Below are positions 10,067 through 19,532 of a stretch of 37,324 nucleotides of DNA, one piece after another. Under the pieces are notes generated by a model. It made no database searches, had not been told where the DNA came from, and saw only the letters and a list, made by a program, of their open reading frames with translations. The translations under genes were made by a program, and so were the position numbers. Within the stretch, counting starts at the first letter, position 1, and each line of letters begins with the position of its first letter. Source of the DNA: Planctomycetota bacterium (GTDB taxonomy: Bacteria; Planctomycetota; UBA8742; UBA2392). The stretch covers positions 1 through 37,324 of the forward strand of contig JADLBZ010000061.1 in the NCBI GenBank assembly GCA_020847415.1, read 5' to 3'.

Positions 10067-11167
10067 ATGCTGATCCTGGGCATCGAGACCTCGTGCGACG
10101 ACACCGCGGTGGCGCTGGTGGAGAACGGCTACTCCATCAAGGCGGCGGCGCGCAGCTCGCAGGAGAAGCTGCACGCCAAGTACGGCGGCATCGTGCCCGA
10201 GGTTGCCTGCCGCGCCCACTACGAGACCCTGATGCCGCTGCTGGACACGGTGCTGGGGCAGGCGGGCGTGCCCCTTTCCGCCGTGGACGCCATTGCCGTG
10301 ACCAACCAGCCGGGGCTCGTGGGCAGCCTTTACGTGGGCCTGGCCGCCGCCAAGGGCCTGGCGTGGGCGCTGCCCAAGCCGCTGGTCACCGTGGACCATG
10401 TGGAGGCTCACATCTATGCGGCACACATGGCTGAGCCCGAGCTGGAGTATCCGCACGTGTCGGTGGTGGTCTCCGGCGGCCACACGGACATTTTCCTGTC
10501 GCGGGGGCCCCTGGACCACGAACTGCTGACCCGCACCCTGGACGACGCCGCCGGCGAGTGCTTCGACAAGGTGGCGGCCCTGCTGGGCCTTGGCTACCCG
10601 GGCGGGCCCGCCATCCAGATGACCAGCCTGGGCGGCAACCCTGCCGCTGTGGAGTTTCCCCGTGGCGATGCCGGCCCGGAGGGGTTGCAGATCAGCTTTT
10701 CGGGCCTGAAGACGGCTGTGCTGAACGAGCTGCGCCGGCGCGGCTTCGTCGTCGAGGCGGCCCGCAACTCGGGTCGCGTGATCGCCACGCCGGAGGCGCC
10801 CGTCAAGAACAGCGAAACGCGCACGCTGTCGGTGCGGCTCCCGTTGGCCGACATTGCCGCCAGCTTCCAGGAAGCCGCCGTGGACATCCTGGTGCGGGCC
10901 ACCTTGTCGGCCACGCGGCACTCGCGTTGCAAGAGCGTGGTGCTGGCCGGTGGCGTCGCGGCCAACAAGCGGTTGCGCGAGAAGATGGCTGCCGCCTGCA
11001 AGGCCCAGAAGAACACCCACTTTGTGGCGCCGCCCCTTGGCCTGTGCACCGACAATGCCGAGATGGTGGCCGGCCTTGGCTCTCACAAGGTGGCGGCGGG
11101 CCAGCTTGCGCCGTTGACCGCGGACGTATTGCCCAACAAAGACGAGAAACGCGCCCGCTTGGCGTAG
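10067..11167 (+). CDS. tsaD: tRNA N6-adenosine threonylcarbamoyltransferase
   Basis: 'MLILGIETSCDDTAVALV', 'GIVPEVACRAHYE', 'VDHVEAHIYAA', 'VSGGHTDIF'; SD ggaagg before ATG 10067. Confidence 0.95.
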   Translation: MLILGIETSCDDTAVALVENGYSIKAAARSSQEKLHAKYGGIVPEVACRAHYETLMPLLDTVLGQAGVPLSAVDAIAVTNQPGLVGSLYVGLAAAKGLAWALPKPLVTVDHVEAHIYAAHMAEPELEYPHVSVVVSGGHTDIFLSRGPLDHELLTRTLDDAAGECFDKVAALLGLGYPGGPAIQMTSLGGNPAAVEFPRGDAGPEGLQISFSGLKTAVLNELRRRGFVVEAARNSGRVIATPEAPVKNSETRTLSVRLPLADIAASFQEAAVDILVRATLSATRHSRCKSVVLAGGVAANKRLREKMAAACKAQKNTHFVAPPLGLCTDNAEMVAGLGSHKVAAGQLAPLTADVLPNKDEKRARLA

Positions 11168-11329
11168 AGCTTGTTCAGAAACTCTGAGCGGTGGCGATTT
11201 CAGAGCGCCGAACGAGCGGGACAAGGCAGCCAAACCGTGGTGTGGCTGAAGCCACATGCGGTGAGGCTGCCGTGGTAACGCGAAGTTCGCCGCCCGAAAG
11301 CGCCCGCGAACGGGTTTCTGAACAGGCTC
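11167..11329. mobile_element. MITE-like palindromic element with 16-bp terminal inverted repeats
   Basis: Left end gagcttgttcagaaac (11167-11182) and right end gtttctgaacaggctc (11314-11329) are inverted repeats with one mismatch. Interior is largely self-complementary, with ggcagcc...ggctgcc and tgtggct-ga-agccaca stems near the centre. Confidence 0.7.
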
Positions 11330-12301
11330 ATGGACATGGGCAAGCTGATCCAGCTCAAGCGCTACAACCCCGGCCACTGGCCGCCAGCCACTGTTGCCGT
11401 GGTGGGCACGCTGGTCGCCATCTCGGTCGTGGACCTTGCCTTGGACGGCCTGTTGGAGCGCGCCCTCTGCGGCCGCGGGCTGGAGTTGTATCACGGCCAG
11501 TGGTGGCGGGTGCTGACCGCCAACCTGGTGCACGCCGACCTGTTGCACATCCTGTTCAACGCCTGGGGCATCTCGATTCTGGGCAGCACGCTGGAGCGCC
11601 TGCACGGGTGGCGCCCCCTGCTGGCCGTTGTGGTCGCCGGTGCCCTGGGCGGCTCGGGGCTGGCCTTGGCCATGATGGACCCCGCGGTGCGGCTGGTGGG
11701 CTCGTCCACGTCTTCGTATGCACTGCTGGGTGCCGTGTTGGGCTACTTCTACGTGAAGACCGGCAGCCTGGCTGCGCTGTGGCAGGTGCCGCACAGCCGC
11801 CAACTGCTGATCTGGTTTGCCTTTGGCGTGTACATGAGCCTGCAGCCGGGCGTGAGCCTGCTTGGCCATCTGGGCGGGTTTGTGCCGGGTGTGGTGCTGG
11901 GCATCTACTTTGAGCTGCACTACCAGCGCCGTGCCGACCTGTGGGCGCGGCTGGGCGTGGCGGTGGTCGCCTTCTCGTGCGCGGCGGTGTGCGTTTACGC
12001 TTGCCTGCCCTGGCACCGCCCGGCTTTTGTGGGCGTGCGCGCCATGCAGGCCTGGGAAGCCGGGGAGATGGCCGAGGGCGACGCCCTGTTGCAGCGGGCC
12101 CGCAAAGTGGACTCCGGCCGCCACCCGGGCGCGTCAGAGTTTCTGGATTTTCTTCGCTTGTGGCGCGAGACGGTGCCCGGCCTGCCCACAGAGGAAGACC
12201 TGGCCCTGCTTCGCGTGCCCCTGCTGCGGGTACAACACGAGGCCGAGGCCGGCTACGACCCCCTGCTGCCGGGCAACGCGGGCGGCGCCCCCCAGCCCTG
12301 A
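11330..12301 (+). CDS. Rhomboid-family intramembrane serine protease
   Basis: 'NLVHADLLHILFNAWGISILGSTLE', 'VGSSTSSYALLGAVLGYF' (GxS region), 'LLGHLGGFVPGVVLG' (catalytic-His region); multiple hydrophobic segments. Confidence 0.85.
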   Translation: MDMGKLIQLKRYNPGHWPPATVAVVGTLVAISVVDLALDGLLERALCGRGLELYHGQWWRVLTANLVHADLLHILFNAWGISILGSTLERLHGWRPLLAVVVAGALGGSGLALAMMDPAVRLVGSSTSSYALLGAVLGYFYVKTGSLAALWQVPHSRQLLIWFAFGVYMSLQPGVSLLGHLGGFVPGVVLGIYFELHYQRRADLWARLGVAVVAFSCAAVCVYACLPWHRPAFVGVRAMQAWEAGEMAEGDALLQRARKVDSGRHPGASEFLDFLRLWRETVPGLPTEEDLALLRVPLLRVQHEAEAGYDPLLPGNAGGAPQP

Positions 12302-12354
12302 ACAGCCGCCGGTGGAGTGTTTCCTGCAGGCGCGCGGGCTGCTAGATTCCGGCC

Positions 12355-13632
12355 ATGGCCACCAACCGGGAAGCATTTGAAGAGGCGCGCAGCTTCATCG
12401 CCGGCGGCGTAAACAGCCCCGTGCGAGCCTTCAAGGCGGTGGGGGACACGCCTGTGTTCTTTGCGGCGGGCTACGGCAGCCGCGTCACCGACATTGAAGG
12501 TCGCGAATACGTGGACTACGTGGGCTCCTGGGGCCCGCACATCCTGGGCCACGCGGCTGAGCCCATTGTCAACGCCATCGTGCGCGCGGCACGCAGCTCG
12601 ACCAGTTTCGGCGCGCCCACGGTCACGGAGACCGCCCTGGCGCGCATTCTTTGCGACGCCCTGCCCGGCTGCGAGCGCGTGCGCCTGACCAGTTCGGGCA
12701 CCGAGGCGGTGATGAGCGCGCTGCGCGTGGCGCGCGGCTTTACCGGCCGCGAGCTGGTGGTGAAATTTGCCGGCTGTTACCACGGGCACGTGGACAGCCT
12801 GCTGGTCAGTGCGGGCTCGGGTGCGCTGACGCTGGGCAACCCGGACAGCGGCGGCGTCAGCTCGGTCGTGGCCGCCCAGACCATTGTGTTGCCCTACAAC
12901 GACGTGGACGCAGTGGAGCGCGCCTTTGCCGCCCACGGCGACCGCATTGCCGCCACCATCATTGAGCCCGTGGCCGGCAACATGGGCGTGGTCATGCCCG
13001 CGCGCGGCTACCTGGAGAGCGTGGCCGCCATTACCCGCGAGGCCGGCGCTCTGTTCATCATGGACGAGGTGATGACCGGCTTCCGCGTGGCCTGGGGCGG
13101 CGCGCAGCGGCTGTTCGGCATTCAGCCGGACCTTACCGTGCTGGGCAAGGTGATTGGCGGCGGCTTGCCCCTGGCGGCCTTTGGCGGCCGGGCCGAGATC
13201 ATGTCGCGCCTGGCGCCTGACGGCCCCGTGTACCAGGCGGGGACGTTGTCCGGCAACCCGGTGGCGGTCTCAGCGGGCATTGCCGCGCTGACGCAGCTCA
13301 AGAACAACCCGGCGCTGTACCGGCGGCTGGAAGTGCTCTCGGCGCGACTGGCGGCCGGCCTGCAGGAAGCGGCCCGGAAGGCGAAGGTGCCGCTTTATGT
13401 GGCGCGCTGCGGCAGCATGATCACGCCCTTCTTCCAGCCGGGGCCGGTGCGCAACCTGGACGACGCCAAACGCAGCGACACCAAGGCCTTTGCGCGCTTC
13501 CACGGTTTGATGCGCGCCCAGGGGCACTACCTGCCGCCCAGCCAGTTTGAGGCCCTGTTTGTGAGCAGCGCCCATACCTTCAAGGACATTGACGCCACGG
13601 TGGCCGCGGCGGAAGCGGCGCTGGATCAGTAG
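12355..13632 (+). CDS. hemL: Glutamate-1-semialdehyde 2,1-aminomutase
   Basis: 'FIAGGVNSPVRAFKAVG', 'SSGTEAVMSALRVARGFTGR', 'FIMDEVMTGFRVA', 'LGKVIGGGLPLAAFGG' (PLP lysine). Confidence 0.95.
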   Translation: MATNREAFEEARSFIAGGVNSPVRAFKAVGDTPVFFAAGYGSRVTDIEGREYVDYVGSWGPHILGHAAEPIVNAIVRAARSSTSFGAPTVTETALARILCDALPGCERVRLTSSGTEAVMSALRVARGFTGRELVVKFAGCYHGHVDSLLVSAGSGALTLGNPDSGGVSSVVAAQTIVLPYNDVDAVERAFAAHGDRIAATIIEPVAGNMGVVMPARGYLESVAAITREAGALFIMDEVMTGFRVAWGGAQRLFGIQPDLTVLGKVIGGGLPLAAFGGRAEIMSRLAPDGPVYQAGTLSGNPVAVSAGIAALTQLKNNPALYRRLEVLSARLAAGLQEAARKAKVPLYVARCGSMITPFFQPGPVRNLDDAKRSDTKAFARFHGLMRAQGHYLPPSQFEALFVSSAHTFKDIDATVAAAEAALDQ

Positions 13633-13661
13633 CGGAGTGCTCTCGTCAGGCAGCGCGCCCG

Positions 13662-15536
13662 CTATGCCGGCGAAAGGCCGCGGTTGGACTTGCCGTCGGC
13701 CTGGTGCAGCACCTGCAGCACGAAGTGCGTCCAGAGGGCGGCTTCTTTCATGGCCTGCCAGGGCGCCAGCAGGGGGTTGGCCCGCCACCAGCGCAGGCGC
13801 CGCAGGCCGCGCCAGAAATCACTCAGCTCGCGGCGCGTGGTACGCCAGCGGTTCACGCGGGCAGCCAGGTTCTGCAGAAGCGCACGCGGCTTGGCCTTCA
13901 GCGCCGAGATCACGATGGACTTGATACGACCCTCGCTGGGGTCGGGCTGCCGCGTGGCCAGCCACAGCTCCTGCATCTCGGGCAGCAGCGTCCGCCAGGC
14001 GCGCAGTTGCGCCCACAGGTCTTTGGCGCGCCGCACCCGGTGGCCCCACCAGCCGGCGCGGGGCAGCCCCGGCCGGCGTTCGGCGCGGTCCTTCAGGCGC
14101 CACAGGCCGGACATCATGGGGTGCTCGCCCAGCAGGCTGGAGTTGCGGTACCAGAGATAGGAGTTGAACAGCGTCCAGTATGCGGAGCCCTTGGTCTGCG
14201 AGAGGCAGCGCTTCATGTGCTGGGGCGTGTAGAACTGCCCCCAGGCGTCGCGCCAGGCCTGCTCCAGCTCGGCGCGGGTCATCTGCGGGTGATCTTGCAC
14301 GGCATGCGCGCTGTCGTAGCGGTTCAGGTCCGGGTCCAGGCTGGCACCTGCGCGCACGGCCTGGGCGTGATCCGCCGAGCCCGGCAGGGGTGTCAGTACG
14401 AAGAAGGTCGCCATGTCAATGCCGACTTCGTCGCGCAGGCGCCGCACGTCGTCGGCAATGGACTGCGGCGTGTCGTGCGGAAAGCCCAGGATGTAGCCGC
14501 ATTGCGTGATCACGCCGTGCGAGCGCCAGGCCTGCACCATGCCGGCAAAGTCCTGCACGCGGTTCTGGCGCTTGCCCGCGGATTCCAGGTTGGCCGGGTT
14601 GATGGACTCGAGGCCGATGAACACCTCGACACAGCCGGCCAGCGCCGACTTCTCGACAAAGCCCGGCGTGCGCACAGCCTGCGTGTCCACCTGCATCATG
14701 AACGTGAAGCGGCTGCCCTGGGCGCGCAGGGCGGCCATGCCGTCCAGGATAGCCTCCCAGCGCGGGTGGCGGGCGAAGTTGTCGTCGGTGAAGAAGAAGT
14801 GCCTTACGCCCAGCTTCAACTGGGCTTCAATGCCGCGCAGGATGCTCTCGGGGCTGCGCGCGCGCATCATGCGCCCCTGCACGTTGATGATGGTGCAGAA
14901 GCTGCATGAGAACGGACAACCGCGGCTGCCGTCTATGGTGCACATGTCGGGCAGCACAAAGCGCTGCATGTGACGGCGATCCACGCTGGGCAGCGGGCAA
15001 TCGGCCAGATCCGGCCGGGCCGTCATCAGGTCGGTAACCGGGGGCAGAGTGCCCTCCAGCGCCTGGCGCAGCAAGCCGGCCCAGTTGGCGTCCACCTCGC
15101 CCCGGACAACATGCACGCCGTCGTCCGCCAGCGCGGCCACTTCGGGCGCGAAGCCCGGCAGCAGCGCGTTGACGCCCGAGACGTGAAACCCGCCCACCAT
15201 CACGGTGGCGCCCGCCGTGCGCAGGCGGCGGGCCAGGTCGGCGGCGCGGGCAAACTGGTTGCTCTGCACGCCGCACAGGGCGGCGATGACTCGCGTGCCG
15301 GGGCGACGAACCTCGCGCCGGATGCGCGCCATGGGCACGCGCTGCACGCACTCATCCACCAGCACGGTTTCCAGCTTCACGTCGCCAAGCTGCCCGGCGT
15401 CGGCGGCGTGCCGGGAAAGCCCATTCAAGGTGGCCAGGGTGTTGCTGGGGATCACGCCGCGCCAGTGGCGAACCGGGAAACCTTCTTCGTCGTAGCGGGA
15501 GGGGCGAATCAGGTACAGGCGCAACGTGGTGGTCAT
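13662..15536 (-). CDS. B12-binding-domain-type radical SAM protein
   Basis: 'GCPFSCSFCTI' (CxxxCxxC), N-terminal Rossmann/cobalamin-like 'GATVMVGGFHVSG', 'GLESINPANLESAGKRQN', 'GYILGFPHDT'. Start assigned to MTTTLRLYLIRP. Confidence 0.85.
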   Translation of the reverse strand: MTTTLRLYLIRPSRYDEEGFPVRHWRGVIPSNTLATLNGLSRHAADAGQLGDVKLETVLVDECVQRVPMARIRREVRRPGTRVIAALCGVQSNQFARAADLARRLRTAGATVMVGGFHVSGVNALLPGFAPEVAALADDGVHVVRGEVDANWAGLLRQALEGTLPPVTDLMTARPDLADCPLPSVDRRHMQRFVLPDMCTIDGSRGCPFSCSFCTIINVQGRMMRARSPESILRGIEAQLKLGVRHFFFTDDNFARHPRWEAILDGMAALRAQGSRFTFMMQVDTQAVRTPGFVEKSALAGCVEVFIGLESINPANLESAGKRQNRVQDFAGMVQAWRSHGVITQCGYILGFPHDTPQSIADDVRRLRDEVGIDMATFFVLTPLPGSADHAQAVRAGASLDPDLNRYDSAHAVQDHPQMTRAELEQAWRDAWGQFYTPQHMKRCLSQTKGSAYWTLFNSYLWYRNSSLLGEHPMMSGLWRLKDRAERRPGLPRAGWWGHRVRRAKDLWAQLRAWRTLLPEMQELWLATRQPDPSEGRIKSIVISALKAKPRALLQNLAARVNRWRTTRRELSDFWRGLRRLRWWRANPLLAPWQAMKEAALWTHFVLQVLHQADGKSNRGLSPA

Positions 15537-15663
15537 GAGCGAGCCCGGGTGAGAGACCGCCATGTTAACACGGTAAATGGACCTGCGTGTCCTGAAATCC
15601 CCCGAGCCGTCGCCGCCGGGGCAGCACCTTGACGGCTTTGCTCCGCCGCCCCACAACGGCGCC

Positions 15664-16662
15664 ATGGGCGATCGTGTCCTGGTTTTGGGTGCGGCTGGTA
15701 CGGTGGGCAGCCGGGTGGCACTGGCCCTGCGCGAGGCAGGGTTCGAGGTGCGCTGCCTGGCGCGCTCGCGGGGCCACCGCAACCTGGCCTGTGCCTCCGA
15801 GGCAGGGGCAGAGATCGTCTGGGGCGACATGAACGACGATGCCGCGCTGGCCGGGGCGCTGGCCGGCTGCCGGTACTTCGTGCATTGCGCGGCACCCTAC
15901 CCGTGGAGCGGCCTGCACTTCCGGCTGGCGGGCTATCGCAACCAGTGGGTGCCGCAGGTGCGGCAGCACTTCGCGGCGGCACGGCGGGCCGGCATTGAGC
16001 GCGCCGTGTTCACCAGCAGCCTGAGCACCATGGGTCTGGCTGGACGGGGCAAGCAGGCCGACGAGGCGCTGGCCTATGACCCGGCAAGACAGGGCGGCGG
16101 CAACTACTATCCCGTCAAGGCGGCCCTGGAGGCAGCGGTGCTGGCGGAGACCGCCCAGGGGCCGGCCACGGTGATTGTGAACCCTACCGGCCTGGTGGGG
16201 GAGGGCAGCCGCAACGCGCGGCTCTCGGCAGCCTGCGTGTTCTTTCAAGGCCTGACACCGTTCATGGTGGACGCCCCCATGAACTTCGTGGACTGCCGCG
16301 ACGTTGCACGCGGGCACCTGTTCGCTCTACAGAAGGGCCGGGCCGGCGAGCGCTACATTCTGGGCGGCGTGAACACGACCCTGCGCGAGTTCGCCGCACT
16401 GGCGGCGGGGCAGGCGGGCATTCACCGGCCGCTGGTGGTGCCCCGCGCCCTGGCCAAACTGGGGGCACTGGCCGCCGAGTGCGCGGCGCTGCTGACCGGC
16501 CGCCTGGGTGCCTTGAGCCGGACCAGCTACTACCACCTGCGCTATGGCCAGCATTACTCCAGCGCCAAGGCCGCCGCCGAGCTGGGCTATCAGCCGACGC
16601 AGGACCTGTTGCCTGCCCTGCGGCGAGAGCTGCAATGGCACGCTGCCGTGCCCGCGACATGA
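15664..16662 (+). CDS. NAD-dependent epimerase/dehydratase (extended SDR)
   Basis: 'VLVLGAAGTVGSRVALALREAGFEVRCLARS', 'YYPVKAALE' (YxxxK), 'NPTGLVGEG'. Start assigned to the internal ATG at 15664. Confidence 0.85.
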   Translation: MGDRVLVLGAAGTVGSRVALALREAGFEVRCLARSRGHRNLACASEAGAEIVWGDMNDDAALAGALAGCRYFVHCAAPYPWSGLHFRLAGYRNQWVPQVRQHFAAARRAGIERAVFTSSLSTMGLAGRGKQADEALAYDPARQGGGNYYPVKAALEAAVLAETAQGPATVIVNPTGLVGEGSRNARLSAACVFFQGLTPFMVDAPMNFVDCRDVARGHLFALQKGRAGERYILGGVNTTLREFAALAAGQAGIHRPLVVPRALAKLGALAAECAALLTGRLGALSRTSYYHLRYGQHYSSAKAAAELGYQPTQDLLPALRRELQWHAAVPAT

Positions 16663-17231
16663 ACTACCTGGCCCATCTGTATCTGGCCGACGACCACCCG
16701 CACTCGCTGCTGGGCAACCTGGCCGGCGATTTCCTGCGCGGGGCCGCAGTTGTTGCCCCCGAACTGAGGGAGGGCATTGCCCGCCACCGCGCGGTGGATG
16801 CCTTTACCGACGCCCACCCGGCTGTGGCCCGCAGCCGCGCGCGCCTGTCGCCCCGGTGGGGGCTGTATGCGCGCGTCCTGGTGGACGTGTTTTATGACCA
16901 CGTGCTGGCCGGCCAGTGGAAGCAGCACCACCCGGAACCCCTGGAGCACTTTGCCATGCGCGTGTACCGCACCCTGGGCGCGCACGCGCACCTGCTGCCG
17001 CCCCGGCTGGCAGAGGCGGCGCCGCGCATGATCCAGCACAACTGGCTGCTGGCCTACGCAACGGTGGAAGGAGTGGGAGAGATCCTGCGTCGCATGTCGG
17101 GGCGCTCGCGCCGCGGCATGGACCTGGCGCCCGCAGCCGCGGACCTTTCCCGTGAGCTTGCGGCCCTGCAGGCCGACTTCGCCGAGTTCTTTCCGCAGTT
17201 GCGCGCCCATGTGGGGTTTGCCAAACCATAG
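16659..17231 (+). CDS. acpH: Acyl carrier protein phosphodiesterase (AcpH family)
   Basis: 'MNYLAHLYLADDHPHSLLGNLAGDFLRG', 'GIARHRAVDAFTDAHP', 'DVFYDHVLA'. Overlaps the upstream stop by ATGA. Confidence 0.85.
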   Translation: MNYLAHLYLADDHPHSLLGNLAGDFLRGAAVVAPELREGIARHRAVDAFTDAHPAVARSRARLSPRWGLYARVLVDVFYDHVLAGQWKQHHPEPLEHFAMRVYRTLGAHAHLLPPRLAEAAPRMIQHNWLLAYATVEGVGEILRRMSGRSRRGMDLAPAAADLSRELAALQADFAEFFPQLRAHVGFAKP

Positions 17232-17238
17232 GGCGAGC

Positions 17239-17267
17239 TTGCGCAATACATAACGGCGTTATATAGT
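17239..17267 (+). promoter_or_regulatory. Predicted promoter TTGCGC-N17-TATAGT with embedded palindrome ATAACGGCGTTAT (17250-17262)
   Basis: Hexamers at 17239-17244 and 17262-17267; 13-bp perfect palindrome in the spacer; ATG at 17275 follows the -10 by 7 nt. Confidence 0.5.
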
Positions 17268-17274
17268 AGCCTCC

Positions 17275-19479
17275 ATGGAGGTTTTCCTGTTGCTGCGTTT
17301 GTTCATGCGCCTGCTGCTCTGGCCGTTCTACCGCCTGCGCGTGGTGCGGCCTGAGCACGTGCCGGCAACGGGCGGGGCGCTGCTGGTGGGCAACCATGTC
17401 AGCTTCCTGGACGGCCTGTTCGTCAACGCCGCTGTGCGCCGCCGGGTGCGCTTCATCGTGGCGGAGAGCTACTACCGGCACCCGCTGCTCAAACCTTTCA
17501 TGAAGTGGCTGGGCTGCATCCCCATCCGCAGCACGGGCGGGCCGCGTTCGATTCTGCGCAGCCTGCAGCAGGCCGGAGAGGCGCTGGACCGGGGCGAGGT
17601 AGTCTGCATCTTCGCCGAGGGCGAGATCACCCGTACCGGCAGCCTGCTGCCCTTCAGGCGCGGCATCGAGCGCATTGCCCGCGACCGCAAAACCCCCATC
17701 ATCCCGCTGCAGATTGACGGCGCCTGGGGCAGCATCTTCAGCTACGCGGGCGGGCGCGTGCTGGGCCACCTGCCGCGCCGCCTGCCGCGGCCGGTGACCA
17801 TTCTGTTCGGCGCGCCCCTGCCCGCGGAAACGCCCATTGCCCAGATTCGCGACGCGGTGGCCGGCCTTGGCACCGAGGCCTGGCTGTTGCGCCAGCACGG
17901 CATGCAGCCGCTGGATTACAGCGTGCTGAAGGGGTGCCGGCGTCATCGCTTCCGGCTGGCCATGGCAGACCCCGTGCGCGGGGAGATTTCGTGGCTGAAG
18001 GCCCTGACCGGCACGATTGCGCTGGCGCGGGTGCTGCGGGGCGTGTGGGGCGACCAGCGCGCTGTGGGCTTCCTGCTGCCGCCCAGCATCGGCGGGGCAT
18101 TGGCCAACTTGGCGGCCATGCTGACCAGCCGCGTGGTCTGCAACCTCAACTACACCACCGGCAAGGCGGGCATGGAGATTGCCTGCCGCCAGGCGGGCCT
18201 GAAGACGGTGCTGACCAGCAGCCAGTTCCTGCAGAAGGCAAACCTGCAAGCGCCGGAGGGCGTGGAAGTGGTGATGCTGGACGACATCGCCAAACGCGTG
18301 ACCTCGGGCGGGCGCATCTTTGCCCTGCTGCTGGCGTTGTTCGCGCCGTTGTGGCTGGTGCGCAGCCTGACCGGTGCCCTGCGCCGCCCAACGGTGGACG
18401 ACACGGCCTTCCTGATCTTCAGCAGCGGCAGCACGGGCGAACCCAAGGGTGTTGAGCTGTCCCACGCCAACGTGCTGTCCAACGTGGAGGGGGCCTGCCA
18501 GGTCCTGGACTTCGGGCCCCACGACCGCGTGCTGCACATGCTGCCCTTCTTTCATGCCTTCGGGAACCTGCTGCTGTGGGCGGGCGTGCATCTGGGTGCG
18601 TCGCTGGTGTTCCTGCCCAACCCGCTGGATGCCGAGGCCGTGGGTGATATGGCCGAGGGATACTCGGCGACCATCCTGGTGGGCACACCCACCTTCCTGC
18701 AGCTCTACATGAAACGCTGCCAGCCCGGGCAGTTCGGCAGCCTGCGCATGGTGGTGGCGGGAGCCGAGAAGTTGCCGCAGGCCTTCGCCCGGGCGTTTGA
18801 GGCGCACTTCGGCATCGCGATCCTGGAGGGTTACGGCTGTACGGAGTGCTCGCCGGTGGTGGCGGTGAATACCCCCGATTTTCGCGGCCCCGGCATCTTC
18901 CAGAAGGGCAACCGGCCGGGCAGCGTGGGGCGGCCCTTTCCTGTCGTCAGCGTGCGCGTGATTCACCCGGACACCGGCGAGCCCTTGCCCATGGGAGAAG
19001 CCGGCATGCTGCTGGTGCGCGGGCCCAACGTGATGAAGGGCTACCTGGGCCGCGCCGACCTGACCGCCAGGGTGATCGCGGACGGCTGGTACACCACGGG
19101 CGACATCGCGCGCCTGGATGAGGACGGCTTCATCACCATCACCGACAGGCTCTCGCGCTTCTCCAAGATCGGCGGCGAAATGGTGCCCCACGGCAAGGTG
19201 GAAGATGCCCTGCACGCCGTGCTTGAAGCAACCGAGCAGGTGTTTGCCGTGACTGCGGTGCCCGACGACGCCAAGGGCGAGCGGCTGGTGGTGGTGCACT
19301 GCCACCGTGAGGCAGCCGTGGAGGTGTGGGTGAAAGAGCTGCAGGCCCGCGGGCTGCCCAACCTGTTCATTCCCAAGCCGCGCGACTTTGTCTGCGTGGA
19401 AGCCCTGCCCGTGCTGGGCAGCGGCAAGCTGGACCTGCGCGCCCTGAAGCAGCTTGCCTTGCAGAGCGTTGCCCGCTGA
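17275..19479 (+). CDS. Aas-like fusion: PlsC-type acyltransferase plus AMP-dependent acyl-CoA/acyl-ACP synthetase
   Basis: N-terminal PlsC motifs 'GNHVSFLDGLFV' and 'FAEGEITRTG'; C-terminal AMP-binding 'LIFSSGSTGEPKGVELSHANVLSN', 'EGYGCTECSPVVAVN', 'DGWYTTGDIARLDEDGFITITDRLSRFSKIGGEMV'. Confidence 0.92.
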   Translation: MEVFLLLRLFMRLLLWPFYRLRVVRPEHVPATGGALLVGNHVSFLDGLFVNAAVRRRVRFIVAESYYRHPLLKPFMKWLGCIPIRSTGGPRSILRSLQQAGEALDRGEVVCIFAEGEITRTGSLLPFRRGIERIARDRKTPIIPLQIDGAWGSIFSYAGGRVLGHLPRRLPRPVTILFGAPLPAETPIAQIRDAVAGLGTEAWLLRQHGMQPLDYSVLKGCRRHRFRLAMADPVRGEISWLKALTGTIALARVLRGVWGDQRAVGFLLPPSIGGALANLAAMLTSRVVCNLNYTTGKAGMEIACRQAGLKTVLTSSQFLQKANLQAPEGVEVVMLDDIAKRVTSGGRIFALLLALFAPLWLVRSLTGALRRPTVDDTAFLIFSSGSTGEPKGVELSHANVLSNVEGACQVLDFGPHDRVLHMLPFFHAFGNLLLWAGVHLGASLVFLPNPLDAEAVGDMAEGYSATILVGTPTFLQLYMKRCQPGQFGSLRMVVAGAEKLPQAFARAFEAHFGIAILEGYGCTECSPVVAVNTPDFRGPGIFQKGNRPGSVGRPFPVVSVRVIHPDTGEPLPMGEAGMLLVRGPNVMKGYLGRADLTARVIADGWYTTGDIARLDEDGFITITDRLSRFSKIGGEMVPHGKVEDALHAVLEATEQVFAVTAVPDDAKGERLVVVHCHREAAVEVWVKELQARGLPNLFIPKPRDFVCVEALPVLGSGKLDLRALKQLALQSVAR

Positions 19480-19532
19480 TCGCGCCGGGTGGCAGGTGCA
19501 TGCGGGACCCGATCGTGTCAGAATGCGCGCCA

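Noticed and set aside
11191-11913. 240-aa plus-strand ORF beginning in the MITE-like element
   Set aside because: Overlaps the rhomboid gene in another frame; no homology-like motifs, low-complexity composition.
10043-12124. 693-aa minus-strand ORF spanning tsaD and rhomboid genes
   Set aside because: Antisense shadow of two well-supported genes; no domain motif seen.
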